42,730 nt of DNA, from NCBI GenBank assembly GCA_009779135.1, contig WREW01000009.1, positions 1 to 42,730 on the forward strand, given 5' to 3'. Under the pieces are notes generated by a model. The model was given only the letters and a program-made list of their open reading frames with translations, did not search any database and had not been told where the DNA came from. Positions 23,896 through 33,853 of the stretch are shown here, in pieces. Source of the stretch: Alphaproteobacteria bacterium. GTDB taxonomy: Bacteria; Pseudomonadota; Alphaproteobacteria; UBA9219. The position numbers and the translations under genes are program-made. The first letter of the stretch is position 1. Every line of letters starts with the position of its first letter.

Positions 23896-25343
23896 CAAGA
23901 ACTCCCTTTACCGCGCAAGGAAGAAAGCGCTGTGGGCAGTTGATAAGCCCATGCGCTGATCGAACCTGCGCCAAGACAGATGATATAATCCCCCGGTTGA
24001 GCCAAAGGCGCCAGAAGATCCGCCAAAGACTCAGGCGCGGAAAGAATCTCAACATGGCGGTGCCCGTGCGCGAGCAAACCCTCAGCCAAAGCCTCTTTAC
24101 TTGCGCCTTGCAAGGGCTGCTCGCCCGCCGGATAAACATCCGCGACAATCACGCAGTCCGCATCATGAAAACAAGTGCAGAAAGAAGAAAAAAGCTGGGA
24201 AAGCCTTGAATAACGGTGCGGCTGCACAACCGCAAACACGCGGGATTCATTATCCCCTTTGGCCTGCCGCGCGGCTTTCAGCGTGGCGCTGATTTCAACA
24301 GGATGGTGTGCGTAATCATCAATAATCGTGATGTCATCGACCATGCCCGTGCGCGTAAAGCGCCGCTTAACGCCCTCAAACCTGCCCAAAGCCCTGACGA
24401 TCACATCAAACGAAAAGCCAAGCTGCCAGCCGATGCTTATGGCCGCCAGAGCATTTTGAACATTGTGAATCCCGATCACAGGCAAAAACACATCCTTGAT
24501 GATTTCACCCTGTCCTGTTTTGCTGTGTGAAAGATGCACATCAAAACGCGATCCACTGGGCGAAGATTCAACATTCACCGCGCGCACCTCGGCCTGCGGC
24601 GAAAGCCCGTAGGTGATGATTTTGCGATCTTGAATCTTGGCGCGCAAAACCTGCACTTCGGGATGATCAATGCATAAAACAGCAAACCCGTAAAAAGGAA
24701 TGTTTTGAATAAAGCTTGCATAAGCCTGTTTGACGGCATCAAAGCTTTTGTAATGATCCATGTGCTCGGGATCAATATTGGTGACAACGCAAAGACTGGC
24801 CGGCAGCTTGGTGAAAGAGCCGTCCGACTCATCCGTCTCCACCACCATCCAGTCCCCGCCGCCCAGCCGCGCATTGGTGCCGTAGGCATTGATAATGCCG
24901 CCGTTAATCACGGTGGGATCAAGCCCCGCTTCATCAAAAAGCGTGGCGACCATGGAAGTTGTTGTGGTCTTCCCATGCGTTCCGCCGACAGCGACAGACC
25001 ATTTAAGCCGCATCAGCTCCCCCAGCATTTCAGCGCGAGGCACCACGGGGAGCAAGGCTTTGCGCGCGGCGCGCACCTCGGGATTGTTTTCTTTAACGGC
25101 AGAGGAGATCACCACAACACCGGCGCCGCCGAGATTATCCGCATGATGGCCGATGGAAATAGAGATCCCTTTTTGCCGCAAGCGCTTGACATTGGCGTTT
25201 TCAGTAAGATCACTGCCCTGAACATGATAGCCCAGATGGTGGAGAATCTCGGCGATGCCGCTCATCCCGATTCCGCCGATTCCCACGAAATGAATAATCC
25301 CCACATCCAAAGGCGCCAGCGCCCGCGCAAAAGCATTATTCAT
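23895..25343 (-). CDS. murC: UDP-N-acetylmuramate--L-alanine ligase MurC
   Basis: MurC adds L-alanine to UDP-MurNAc, the first amino acid of the peptide stem, using ATP. From ATG 25343 it has 482 residues. The Rossmann N-terminus reads [19 protein letters not shown], the ATP P-loop [18 protein letters not shown], and the central domain has the family patterns [29 protein letters not shown] and [12 protein letters not shown]. The frame opens 13 codons earlier inside murG, but the ATG used here gives the normal N-terminus and follows GCAGG. The gene overlaps the murG end by eight bases. Confidence 0.97.
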   Translation of the reverse strand: MNNAFARALAPLDVGIIHFVGIGGIGMSGIAEILHHLGYHVQGSDLTENANVKRLRQKGISISIGHHADNLGGAGVVVISSAVKENNPEVRAARKALLPVVPRAEMLGELMRLKWSVAVGGTHGKTTTTSMVATLFDEAGLDPTVINGGIINAYGTNARLGGGDWMVVETDESDGSFTKLPASLCVVTNIDPEHMDHYKSFDAVKQAYASFIQNIPFYGFAVLCIDHPEVQVLRAKIQDRKIITYGLSPQAEVRAVNVESSPSGSRFDVHLSHSKTGQGEIIKDVFLPVIGIHNVQNALAAISIGWQLGFSFDVIVRALGRFEGVKRRFTRTGMVDDITIIDDYAHHPVEISATLKAARQAKGDNESRVFAVVQPHRYSRLSQLFSSFCTCFHDADCVIVADVYPAGEQPLQGASKEALAEGLLAHGHRHVEILSAPESLADLLAPLAQPGDYIICLGAGSISAWAYQLPTALSSLRGKGSS

Positions 25344-26481
25344 CCTGCATGCCTTTCTTGACAAGCGCCGCAGGAGTCTCAAGCTTCGCTACTTCGTAAA
25401 GACAATCAGCCAGACGATCAACGGCCATGGTCGTGCCAAGCGCCCGCGCTGCCATGGCGGCCTGATTTAAACTGCCGGGTAAATCCACAAGTGCGGCAAG
25501 CCGCACCGCCAAAGCCTCGGGCGTGAAAGTGTCCTGAGGAATAATCCACGCGCCGCCCGCTTGCGCCAGAGCCTCGGCATTAGCTTGTTGTTCTTGCGCG
25601 TGGCCGAAGGGGAAGGGGACAAGAATAGAAGGCCGCCCTAAAGCCGTCAGCTCCGCCACACTCGCGCCGCCCGCGCGGCTGATGACAAGATGCGCAGCGG
25701 CCATGCGCTCAGGCACGTCCGTAAAAAAGGGCGATGTCTGCGCCACAACGCCCGCAGCGGCAAAAGCAGCGCGAGTCTGTTCAAGATCTTCACGGCGGCA
25801 TTGCTGGCTGATAAGAAGGCGCTGGCGCAGCGCGGCAGGCAACAAAGCCAACGCTGCCGGCACAACCGTGCTGAACACCTGCGCGCCCAGAGATCCGCCA
25901 AGAACCAGAAGCCGCAAAGGTTCCTCCGCCGTAAAAGCCGGAAAAGGATCGCTGCGATGCGTGATGAAGGCCGCCGCCACAGGCGTCCCCGTGCGCACAA
26001 GGCGCGTAAGATTGTTGGAAGGAATCCCTTCGACATGAGGAAAAGACACCGCCAAAGCCTGCGCCCAAGGAAGCATGGCGCGGTTGGCGCGCCCGAGCAC
26101 GGCGTTTTGTTCATGCAGTAAAATAGGAATGCGCTTGCGCGAAGCCGCATAAAGCAAAGGCACCGTAGGATAGCCGCCGAAACCGGCAACGGCCGCGACT
26201 TTCTGGTGCCCCAGAAGGCGCAAAGATTGCCATGCGCCCCATCCCATCACAGCAAAGCTTAGGCCCTTGCTTAAAAGCCCTTTGCCCAGAGGTCTGGCGC
26301 TGATCTGATGAAGCGGCACTTGAAGATTAAGCGGCAGCGATGCGCCGCGCGCATCCGTCACCAGCATCACGCGCGCGCCACGGCCCAAAAGCTCCTGCGC
26401 CAGCGCGCGCGCCGGAAAAAGATGCCCGCCGGTTCCACCGGCCGCAAGAACAAATAAGGGAGATTGATCTTCTGTCATCAT
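25336..26481 (-). CDS. murG: UDP-GlcNAc--lipid I transferase MurG
   Basis: MurG moves GlcNAc onto lipid I to make lipid II at the inner membrane. The 381-residue GT28 protein shows the glycine-rich loops [13 protein letters not shown] at the N-terminus and [14 protein letters not shown] in the C-domain. It also has [39 protein letters not shown], where sugar-nucleotide and diphosphate contacts sit. [14 protein letters not shown] is the acceptor-side motif. The ATG at 26481 has AGGA five bases upstream. It lies 14 bases after ftsW. Confidence 0.97.
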   Translation of the reverse strand: MMTEDQSPLFVLAAGGTGGHLFPARALAQELLGRGARVMLVTDARGASLPLNLQVPLHQISARPLGKGLLSKGLSFAVMGWGAWQSLRLLGHQKVAAVAGFGGYPTVPLLYAASRKRIPILLHEQNAVLGRANRAMLPWAQALAVSFPHVEGIPSNNLTRLVRTGTPVAAAFITHRSDPFPAFTAEEPLRLLVLGGSLGAQVFSTVVPAALALLPAALRQRLLISQQCRREDLEQTRAAFAAAGVVAQTSPFFTDVPERMAAAHLVISRAGGASVAELTALGRPSILVPFPFGHAQEQQANAEALAQAGGAWIIPQDTFTPEALAVRLAALVDLPGSLNQAAMAARALGTTMAVDRLADCLYEVAKLETPAALVKKGMQDE

Positions 26482-26495
26482 AAGAATCCTACCAC

Positions 26496-27611
26496 CTACA
26501 GATCAGACAAGCCATAGCGTTTGCGAGTCAAGGCCAAAAGCATCCCCATGGAAAGACACATGGAAAGCAGGGAAGAACCGCCATAAGAGATAAAAGGGAG
26601 GGTCATGCCCTTGGTCGGAATCAAGTGCAGATTCGAGGCTAGGTTGATAAAGGTTTGAAACCCAAACACAATCAAAAGGCCGCTGACAGACAAAAGAATG
26701 AAAAGATTATTTTCATGTGTCGCGCGCCAAAGCCCGCGCAGCGTGATAAAGGCAAAAAGCGCCAAAATCAGTAGCGCGCCGATCATCCCAAGCTCTTCAC
26801 CGGCCACGGCGAAAATAAAGTCGGCATGCGCATCGGGAATGGACATTTTCACGCTTCCGGCCCCGGGGCCCGTCCCGAAAAGCCCGCCATGGCTAAAGGC
26901 TTCAAGGGCCTTGTCGGTCTGGTAGGTGTCGCCGGTATGATCCAAAAACCTGTCGAAACGCGAAGCGAAATGGGGAAACGCATAATAAGCGCCCAAAAGC
27001 ACCAAAAACCCGACAAGCGGCAGTACGCAGACAAGCAAAACAGGCATACCGGCTAAAAAGAACTGACCAAACCACATGATCGAGATCAAAATCGCCATCC
27101 CTATATCCGGCTGCGCCACAAGGCAGGCCATAATCAAAAGATAAAGAAGGATGTTCACGCCAAGGGCGGGAAAACCCTGCCGCAGACATTGCCGTGAAAA
27201 AAGCCAAGCCGCCACAACGGCAAAGAAAGGCTTGATAAACTCGGACGGCTGCAGGGAAAAGGCGGCGAAATCAAGCCAGCGTGTCGCCCCTTTGATCTCA
27301 ATCCCGATAAAAGGCGTCAACGCCAAAAGCACGAGAAAAAAAGCAAGCCCAAAGGCTGAAAAACGCTGAATCAAACGCGAGGGCAAAAGCGAGATTCCGA
27401 AAAGCAAAAATACCCCGGGCACAAGAATAAGCACATGGCGCTCGAAAAAATAAAAATTATGGAGACCGTGATGAGCCGCAATCGCCGGTGTGGCGGCTTG
27501 GATCAGAAGAATACCCATGCCCATCAGAAAAAGAACAGCCGCCAGCGTCCATCGATCAACGGTCCACCACCATTTTCCGATAACGGTCTGATCTGTACGC
27601 GCAACAGGCAT
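26496..27611 (-). CDS. ftsW: Lipid II polymerase / division protein FtsW
   Basis: FtsW is a SEDS-family glycosyltransferase that polymerises septal glycan together with FtsI. The form of 371 residues has about ten membrane helices. Diagnostic parts are SLQPSEFIKPFFAVVAAWLF, the extracytoplasmic loop HGGLFGTGPGAGSVKMSIPDAHADFIFAVAGEELGMIG with the key Asp region, and PFISYGGSSLLSMCLSMGMLLAL at the C-terminus. The frame extends upstream to 27752 inside mraY, but ATG 27611 (MPVARTDQTVIGKWWW) is the natural beginning. No Shine-Dalgarno is clear, and translation probably couples to mraY, whose stop is seven bases away. murD, normally between the two, is absent. Confidence 0.95.
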   Translation of the reverse strand: MPVARTDQTVIGKWWWTVDRWTLAAVLFLMGMGILLIQAATPAIAAHHGLHNFYFFERHVLILVPGVFLLFGISLLPSRLIQRFSAFGLAFFLVLLALTPFIGIEIKGATRWLDFAAFSLQPSEFIKPFFAVVAAWLFSRQCLRQGFPALGVNILLYLLIMACLVAQPDIGMAILISIMWFGQFFLAGMPVLLVCVLPLVGFLVLLGAYYAFPHFASRFDRFLDHTGDTYQTDKALEAFSHGGLFGTGPGAGSVKMSIPDAHADFIFAVAGEELGMIGALLILALFAFITLRGLWRATHENNLFILLSVSGLLIVFGFQTFINLASNLHLIPTKGMTLPFISYGGSSLLSMCLSMGMLLALTRKRYGLSDL

Positions 27612-27618
27612 GGCTAAT

Positions 27619-28704
27619 CTAACGCAGTTTGAGGGTGGACATGCCGATAAGCGCCAAGATACAGGCAATGATCCAAAAACGTATAACAACCGTGGGCTCA
27701 GACCAGCCGAGTTTTTCAAAATGATGGTGTAAAGGCGCCATCTTGAAAACACGTTTGCCCGTCATCTTGAACGAGGCAACCTGAACAATGACAGAAACCG
27801 TCTCCATCACAAAAAGCCCGCCGATGATGGCCAGCACGATTTCATGCTTGATGATGATGGCGATGGTGCCGATGGAGCCGCCCAAAGCCAGCGAACCGGT
27901 ATCGCCCATAAACACCTGCGCCGGCGGCGTGTTGAACCATAAAAACCCAAGACACGCCCCAACCAGAGCGCCGCAGAAGATAGCAAGCTCGCCCGCGCCA
28001 GGAACAAAGACAATCTGAAGATAGTTTGAAAAAACATGATTACCCACAAGATAAGCAATGACGCCAAAACATAGCGCAACAATCAAAACAGGAACAGTCG
28101 CAAGCCCGTCAAGCCCGTCCGTAAGATTGACCGCATTGCTGGCGCCCACCATCACGAACATGGCAAAAGGCACAAAAAGCCACCCCAGAGGAATCCATAA
28201 ATCCTTGAAGAGGGGAATAGCCAGATCCGTCGCGTGCGATGACGTACTCACGGCCAAAATCAGCAAAACCGCAAAGGCCGCAATCAGGGTCTGCAGCGAC
28301 AATCTGATTTTCCCCGGCACGCCGCGCACATTGCGCTTGGTGAGTTTCTGATAATCATCCGCAAAACCGATCAGGCCGAATCCGACCGTCACCGTCAGGA
28401 CAATCCAAGTGTAGAAATTGGTCAAATCCATCCATAAAAGCGTGCTGACGACCACCGCAATCAGGATCATCAAGCCCCCCATAGTGGGCGTGCCTTTCTT
28501 TTTAAGATGGCTTTCGGGGCCGTCTTCGCGGATAGGCTGGCCTTCGCCCTGCTTGCTGCTAAGCCAGCGGATAAGGCCCGGGCCTAAGGTAAAACAGATA
28601 AAAAGAGCCGTCATAACCGAAGCGCCCGTCCGGAACGTAATATACCGAAACAGGTTAAAGAGGATGAAGTCCTGAGAAAAAGGGGCCAGAAGATGATAAA
28701 GCAT
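27619..28704 (-). CDS. mraY: Phospho-MurNAc-pentapeptide-transferase MraY
   Basis: MraY attaches phospho-MurNAc-pentapeptide to undecaprenyl phosphate, giving lipid I in the inner membrane. The 361-residue protein is a multi-span enzyme of usual length. It carries [14 protein letters not shown] after the first helices, [18 protein letters not shown] with the catalytic acidic pair, [14 protein letters not shown], the metal-binding [12 protein letters not shown], and the histidine motif [14 protein letters not shown] near the end. AGGTTTTTCACTT precedes the ATG. It follows murF after 11 bases and sits immediately before ftsW. Confidence 0.97.
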   Translation of the reverse strand: MLYHLLAPFSQDFILFNLFRYITFRTGASVMTALFICFTLGPGLIRWLSSKQGEGQPIREDGPESHLKKKGTPTMGGLMILIAVVVSTLLWMDLTNFYTWIVLTVTVGFGLIGFADDYQKLTKRNVRGVPGKIRLSLQTLIAAFAVLLILAVSTSSHATDLAIPLFKDLWIPLGWLFVPFAMFVMVGASNAVNLTDGLDGLATVPVLIVALCFGVIAYLVGNHVFSNYLQIVFVPGAGELAIFCGALVGACLGFLWFNTPPAQVFMGDTGSLALGGSIGTIAIIIKHEIVLAIIGGLFVMETVSVIVQVASFKMTGKRVFKMAPLHHHFEKLGWSEPTVVIRFWIIACILALIGMSTLKLR

Positions 28705-28715
28705 AAGTGAAAAAC

Positions 28716-30113
28716 CTACCCCTCTAAAGCTTTTAAGACTTGAATGATTTTATCCATTTTCATGCCATGCGATCCTTTGACCATCACGCTGTCGCCGTCC
28801 TGAAGATCTTGGGGCAGCCGCGCGGCCAAAGCGGCGCTGGTTTCGGCAAACCCGCCGCGCAGGGAAGGGGGAATGGCGTTGTAGAGTGAGCGCATCTGCT
28901 CGCCGCACGCATAAACAGCATCAATATGGTGACGCAAAAGATCATCGGCAAGATCGCTGTGATAACGCTCGCTTTCCGTGCCGAGCTCCAGCATATCGCC
29001 AAGCACGGCAACCTTGCGTCCCTGAGGGGACATAGCGGCAAGCCTTGCAAGGGCCGCGCGCATCGAAGGCGGGCTTGCATTATAGCTTTCATCAAGAAGC
29101 ATAAAGGATAATCCGTCCGCAAGCGCAAGCTGCTGCATCTGCCCGCGTCCTGCTAAAGGACGAAAGGCGCTCAAAGCCTGCGCGCAAACCTCAAGATCTG
29201 AATCCAAAACCGCGCACACCAAAAGCGAGCCCAAAGCGTTGAGGACAAAATGCTGCCCCGTAAGCTCAAGCCGGAAAGATATTTTTTTGCCGAGCACCGA
29301 AGCCTGCACAAAGCAGGCTTTTCCCTCCTGCGTCAGCTCCAGAAGATAGGCATCCGCCTTATCCTTGCCGCTGAAATTGAGTATCTTCTTAATCCCGCAG
29401 CTGCGCGCCTTGCGCATCAGCACATCCCCGCAGGCGCTGTCCTTGCTGAAAACGGCTGCTGCGTTTGAAGAAAACCCTTCGAATATTTCCGCCTTGGCGG
29501 CGGCCAGATCCTCAAGCGAGGCAAAGGCCTCTATGTGAACAGGCTCGATATTCGTCACAAGCGCCACATCAGGCCGCGCAAGCCGTGATAAAGGCGCAAT
29601 TTCGCCCGCATGATTCATGCCCATTTCAATCACGGCAAACTTGCTTTCAGAAGGCATGCGCGCGAGCGTCAGAGGAACGCCGACATGATTGTTCAAATTG
29701 CCCTCATTGGCAAAACAATCATCATTTGCGCCCAGCATAAGCCGCAGCATTTCCTTGTTTGTGGTTTTCCCGACCGAGCCGGTGACCGCAACAACCCGCG
29801 CAACAACCCTTTCCCGCGCAAACCGCGCAAGGTCGTAAAGGGCTTTATAAGTATCTTCAACGAAAATCAAAGGCGCGTTTTGCGCGGTCATGGGCACCTG
29901 CCGATGCACAAGCGCGCCCGCCGCCCCCGCGTCAATCGCGGCATGAACAAAATGATGGCCGTCTGTTTCAGTTCCTTCAAGCGCGATGAAGAGATCGCCT
30001 TTTTGCGTTTGACGGCTGTCAAAATTCACGCCGCTTGCAAACCAGTCTTGGGGATGCAATGTGCGGCCATTGCAGGCTTTTAGGATATCTTCAACGCTCC
30101 ATTTTACATTCAT
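28716..30113 (-). CDS. murF: UDP-MurNAc-tripeptide--D-alanyl-D-alanine ligase MurF
   Basis: MurF adds the D-Ala-D-Ala dipeptide to the UDP-MurNAc-tripeptide. It has 465 residues, with a substrate-binding N-terminal domain ([20 protein letters not shown]), the ATP loop [14 protein letters not shown] near 110, the central-domain [18 protein letters not shown], and the C-terminal [17 protein letters not shown]. Its dipeptide substrate needs a D-Ala-D-Ala ligase, and no ddl is in the window. It begins on an ATGA overlap with murE, which fits stepwise pathway order. Confidence 0.96.
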   Translation of the reverse strand: MNVKWSVEDILKACNGRTLHPQDWFASGVNFDSRQTQKGDLFIALEGTETDGHHFVHAAIDAGAAGALVHRQVPMTAQNAPLIFVEDTYKALYDLARFARERVVARVVAVTGSVGKTTNKEMLRLMLGANDDCFANEGNLNNHVGVPLTLARMPSESKFAVIEMGMNHAGEIAPLSRLARPDVALVTNIEPVHIEAFASLEDLAAAKAEIFEGFSSNAAAVFSKDSACGDVLMRKARSCGIKKILNFSGKDKADAYLLELTQEGKACFVQASVLGKKISFRLELTGQHFVLNALGSLLVCAVLDSDLEVCAQALSAFRPLAGRGQMQQLALADGLSFMLLDESYNASPPSMRAALARLAAMSPQGRKVAVLGDMLELGTESERYHSDLADDLLRHHIDAVYACGEQMRSLYNAIPPSLRGGFAETSAALAARLPQDLQDGDSVMVKGSHGMKMDKIIQVLKALEG

Positions 30114-31582
30114 AGCCGCTCCAGAACTTTTTTGATTTCTTTCCCGTCATGAAAGGGGAGAACATCATGACCTATGATTTGACCTTCTTCATGACCCTTG
30201 CCGGCAACAACAAGAACATCGCCGGCGGCAAGCTCCTTGATGGCAGTTTCGATAGCTTGCGCGCGATCCGCAATTTCAACCGGCGCGGCGCCTTGCTGAA
30301 AACCATCCAAAATCTCTTTCCTTATGGCCGCCGCGTCTTCATGACGGGGATTGTCGTCCGTCACAATCACGCGGTCGGCATATTGCTGCGCAATCGCGCC
30401 CATTAAAGGCCGCTTACCGCGATCACGATTGCCCCCGCAGCCGAACACAACATACAACCGCGCCCCTTCGCCAAGATGTCCGCGCATTGCTTTTAAAACA
30501 TGCTCAAGCGCCGAAGGCTTATGCGCGTAATCAACAAAAATGCTTGCGCCTTTTGGCGTGCGCCCGATCAGCTCAAGCCGCCCCGCAACGCCTTCAAGCC
30601 TCTCAAGACCATGCGCCATGGAGGATGGATCGCAACCACCGGCAACAGCAAGCCCCAAAGCGCAAAGGCTGTTGGATACCTGAAAACTCCCCGCCAGCGG
30701 CAGCATGATGTCGTAAATCTGGCCCAAAAGTTCAAACCGCATGGTCTGCCCATGCGGGCAAGGCGCGTGGCTGAGAAGGCGGATCTCACGCCCCTGCATG
30801 CCGTAGCTTAAAACCTTGCAGCCGCGCGCAAGAACAATGGCGTTAAGATCGTCAAACTCCGGCGCGTCCGCATTAAGAACGGCCCATCCGCCTTGTTTGA
30901 GGATCGAGGTGAACAAGCGCAGCTTGGCGGCGAAGTAATGTTCCATCGTTTGATGATAATCAAGATGATCGCGCGAAAGGTTGGTAAAAGCCGCAAGATC
31001 CACACGGGCGCTGTCAAGGCGGCGCATGGCAATTCCCTGACTTGAAGCCTCCATCGCAAGATGCGTGACGCCCTCATGCGCAAGATCATGCATGATTTTG
31101 TGAAGCGCAACGGAGTCAGGCGTCGTCAGATTGCCGTAAGTTGTGCCTTCGTCCGTAATCAGCCCGAGCGTGCCTAAAGAAGCCGCTTTATAGCCGGCTG
31201 TTTTCCAAAGAGAGCGCGTAAATTGAACAGTTGATGTTTTGCCGCTTGTTCCCGTGACAGCCGCAATGGTTTTGGGTTGATCGGGATAAAAGCGGCTGGC
31301 CAGAACCGAAAGCGCGTGCCTTGTGTTTAAAGTCTGGATCAAAGCAACATGGTCAGGAACGGGATCATGCGGCATGTCCTGTTCAATCACAACAGCGCTT
31401 GCGCCTCGGCAAGTGGCATCAGCGATAAAATCAGCGCCGTTTTGAGAAGTTCCCTTGATAGCAACAAAAATATAACCGGATTTGATCTGTCGTGAATCAG
31501 CACTGATCCCGCTGACAGCAGGATCATGAGCACCGCTAACGGAAAAACCGTCACTGGGTTCGATTAGATTCGACAGATGCAT
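30110..31582 (-). CDS. murE: UDP-MurNAc-L-Ala-D-Glu--meso-diaminopimelate ligase MurE
   Basis: MurE adds the third stem residue. The C-terminal motif DNPR (in VIVTDDNPRHEDAAAIRKEI) indicates meso-diaminopimelate rather than lysine, so the wall should be the Gram-negative A1-gamma type. The ATP loop is AVTGTSGKTSTVQF and the N-terminal UDP-binding domain has GISADSRQIKSGYIFVAIKG. About 490 residues. Starts at 31582 (MHLSNLIE), 31588 and a TTG at 31603 are all in frame; I chose the first, but no ribosome site decides. The start lies inside the 3' end of ftsI, an overlap of about 32 bases. Confidence 0.95.
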   Translation of the reverse strand: MHLSNLIEPSDGFSVSGAHDPAVSGISADSRQIKSGYIFVAIKGTSQNGADFIADATCRGASAVVIEQDMPHDPVPDHVALIQTLNTRHALSVLASRFYPDQPKTIAAVTGTSGKTSTVQFTRSLWKTAGYKAASLGTLGLITDEGTTYGNLTTPDSVALHKIMHDLAHEGVTHLAMEASSQGIAMRRLDSARVDLAAFTNLSRDHLDYHQTMEHYFAAKLRLFTSILKQGGWAVLNADAPEFDDLNAIVLARGCKVLSYGMQGREIRLLSHAPCPHGQTMRFELLGQIYDIMLPLAGSFQVSNSLCALGLAVAGGCDPSSMAHGLERLEGVAGRLELIGRTPKGASIFVDYAHKPSALEHVLKAMRGHLGEGARLYVVFGCGGNRDRGKRPLMGAIAQQYADRVIVTDDNPRHEDAAAIRKEILDGFQQGAAPVEIADRAQAIETAIKELAAGDVLVVAGKGHEEGQIIGHDVLPFHDGKEIKKVLERL

Positions 31583-33407
31583 AATCATCCGTTTCTTTTT
31601 CAAGGTTCAAACTATCCAGAAGTCCGGCGCCCAAAGGTTTAAGCAATCGGTTTTCCGTTGTTTTTATCATATCGCGATCCACCGGAGGAAGCCAAAGCAA
31701 AGGCGCCGCCTGCATCACAATACGCCCCACAACAGGCGCAGCTGTCCAGCCCCCCGTTGCAAAGCCGTGTGTCTTAGGCGTCCCCTTGGGATCGTCCAGC
31801 AAAACGAACACAAGATAGCGCGGCGCATGCGCGGGGAAAACCCCAATAAAAGAAGAAATGCGAGCATTTTGCGCATAGCGCCGCCCGACGATTTTATCGG
31901 CTGTTCCCGTTTTACCCCCAACCATATAGCCAGCAACATCCGCGCGCTTGCCCGTGCCGAACTTGACGACAAGCCGCATCAAAGCCAGTAATTGCTGGGA
32001 TGTTTTGGCCGAAATCACGCGCCGATCCTCTTTGGTTCGGTCAAGTTTGGCCAGTGTGGCCACATCAAGCTTCAGGAGCGTAGGCTCCACTCTGGTGCCG
32101 CCATTAACCATAGAGGCAATGGCGCTGGCAAGCTGCACGGCGCTCACAGCGATTCCATGGCCGAACGCAATGGTCATAAGGGTCGTTTCGCGCCAGCTGG
32201 AGCCTGCGGGCACGATAGGGGCCCCGACTTCCGGTATTTCAAGCGAAGGCCTTTCCGTCAAACCGAGTTTCTCTAAAAAGGCGCGCTGCGCAGACACGCC
32301 GATTTTTTCAGCCATGCGCGCAGAACCGATATTGGAGGAGAGCGTGAAAATCTCAGCCACATTCAGGGCGTGCGTGGCCGGATGCATATCGCGGATCACG
32401 CGCCCGCCGACTTCAATGGGATGCAGCGTGTCAAAACGATCAGAAAGCCGGATCTGGGGCGATTCAAGCGCCAAAGCGGTCGTAAAAATTTTGAATGTCG
32501 ATCCCATCTCATAAACGCCGAGCGAAGCGCGATTGAAACGCGCCGCGTCACTGGCTTTGCCGGCCTTTTGTGGATCAAAGTCGGGCAGGGACACCAAAGA
32601 CAAAATCTCGCCCGTATGAATATCCATCATCACGCCCGCGCCGCCCAAAGCGCGGAACTCATGCACGGCATCACCGATCTCGCGGTGCAAAATGGTTTGC
32701 ATGCGAAGATCCAGAGACGACATCAAAGGGTCTTGCTTGTTTTGGAGCTGCCTGTGCAGGCTTTTTTCAAGACCGGCAATCCCGTTATTGTCAATATCGG
32801 TGTAACCGACAACATGCGCGGTGACGCCGCCGGCAGGGTAAATGCGACTTTCATCCGGCGCAAACTCAAGGCCCGCAATGCCCATGCGGTTGATGGCCGC
32901 ATATTGGCGCGGCGTCACATGACGGCGGATGGTCACATAGCGTCTGGAAGAAGTAATCGCTTGCGCAAGCCTGTCCGCGTTAATCTCGGGAAAGACCGAA
33001 GCCAGCTTTGAAGCCGCATCGGAAGGATCTAAAATCTTGCGCGCATCAGCCATCAGCATCACGGTCGGCAAAGAAGTGGCAAGGAGCGTGCCGTGACGAT
33101 CCGTGATATTAGCGCGCGCCGTAACGGGAATGTCCGCGCGCAGCGCCTTGAGCTCTTGCGGCTCCTTCGTTTCCGTGTGAAAAGTTAAAAGGGCGGTACG
33201 CCCTGCAATCACAAGAAACAAAAACGTCAAAAGCAGAATAACGAAACTGAGGCGAAAACTAGCGCGGCGCAGGGCATATTCACCCGGGGAAAAGAACCGG
33301 CGCAGGGAAGAAGGTTTTTCGCGTGTGCGCAAAGCATCAATCAACCCGGGCAGCCAAGGTTGCTGACCCTGCGGCGTGCGGCGATGGTGCCGAGGCCGCG
33401 AAGTCAT
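31551..33407 (-). CDS. ftsI: Septal peptidoglycan transpeptidase FtsI (PBP3)
   Basis: FtsI is the class B penicillin-binding protein that crosslinks septal peptidoglycan with FtsW. It has 618 residues. A basic cytoplasmic tail rich in Arg/His/Pro comes first, then one membrane helix (LSFVILLLTFLFLVIAGRTAL) near 55-75, a pedestal domain, and the transpeptidase domain with active-site Ser-x-x-Lys in EMGSTFKIF, SSN in FTLSSNIGSARM, and KTG in VGGKTGTADK. An extended C-terminal tail follows. It starts on an ATGA overlap with ftsL. Confidence 0.97.
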   Translation of the reverse strand: MTSRPRHHRRTPQGQQPWLPGLIDALRTREKPSSLRRFFSPGEYALRRASFRLSFVILLLTFLFLVIAGRTALLTFHTETKEPQELKALRADIPVTARANITDRHGTLLATSLPTVMLMADARKILDPSDAASKLASVFPEINADRLAQAITSSRRYVTIRRHVTPRQYAAINRMGIAGLEFAPDESRIYPAGGVTAHVVGYTDIDNNGIAGLEKSLHRQLQNKQDPLMSSLDLRMQTILHREIGDAVHEFRALGGAGVMMDIHTGEILSLVSLPDFDPQKAGKASDAARFNRASLGVYEMGSTFKIFTTALALESPQIRLSDRFDTLHPIEVGGRVIRDMHPATHALNVAEIFTLSSNIGSARMAEKIGVSAQRAFLEKLGLTERPSLEIPEVGAPIVPAGSSWRETTLMTIAFGHGIAVSAVQLASAIASMVNGGTRVEPTLLKLDVATLAKLDRTKEDRRVISAKTSQQLLALMRLVVKFGTGKRADVAGYMVGGKTGTADKIVGRRYAQNARISSFIGVFPAHAPRYLVFVLLDDPKGTPKTHGFATGGWTAAPVVGRIVMQAAPLLWLPPVDRDMIKTTENRLLKPLGAGLLDSLNLEKETDDYASVESNRTQ

Positions 33408-33853
33408 GGTCTTTGGCCTAATTGTGCCAAAAGAAGATGGTGCAGATATTGCGTTTCAACAGACGATGCGGCCTGCGTTATGACGCGCACAGGCGGCTTT
33501 GAGGCCTGATTTTCCGCCACACGCTGGGGTTTGGGCGAAGAGGAAAGGGCGGCCATCCGTAAGCCGATCAAACCGTCAAGTTTTTTCAAAGAGCCCGCAG
33601 AAGCCACCTGCTGCGGCTTTGTAGGCCCAAGTTTAAGATGCTTGCGCGCCTGATCTTCAATGCGCGCGGGCGTGGAAAGAAAAACCCATTCGGCCTTGAG
33701 CACATGAATATTGCGCTGCTCAAAAGCGATTTCACGGTTAAGAGCATGAAGCTGCCGCCCGAGTTCCTGCACGCGAACGCTTGTGTGATAAAGCCCAAGG
33801 CTTATCACAAGCGTCAATGAAAACCAGATACACAAAATTGAAGCGCGGCTCAT
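33404..33853 (-). CDS. ftsL: Cell division protein FtsL-like
   Basis: A 149-residue bitopic protein. One membrane helix lies at about residues 5-22 (ILCIWFSLTLVISLGLY), then a leucine-zipper-like coiled coil (VRVQELGRQLHALNREIAFEQRNIHVLKAEW) and the pattern LSTPARIEDQARKHLKLG, which closely matches alphaproteobacterial FtsL. FtsL forms a trimer with FtsQ and FtsB that activates FtsW-FtsI. The tail after residue 90 is longer than in E. coli and poorly conserved by eye. Position between rsmH and ftsI, with four-base overlaps on both sides, supports the call. Confidence 0.9.
   Translation of the reverse strand: MSRASILCIWFSLTLVISLGLYHTSVRVQELGRQLHALNREIAFEQRNIHVLKAEWVFLSTPARIEDQARKHLKLGPTKPQQVASAGSLKKLDGLIGLRMAALSSSPKPQRVAENQASKPPVRVITQAASSVETQYLHHLLLAQLGQRP

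Noticed and set aside
24705-25361. Plus-strand open frame of 218 codons
   Set aside because: Antisense to murC, with no recognisable motif.
25647-26189. Minus-strand frame of 180 codons inside murG
   Set aside because: Different frame of a real gene on the same strand, rich in Arg/Leu/Cys and without motifs.
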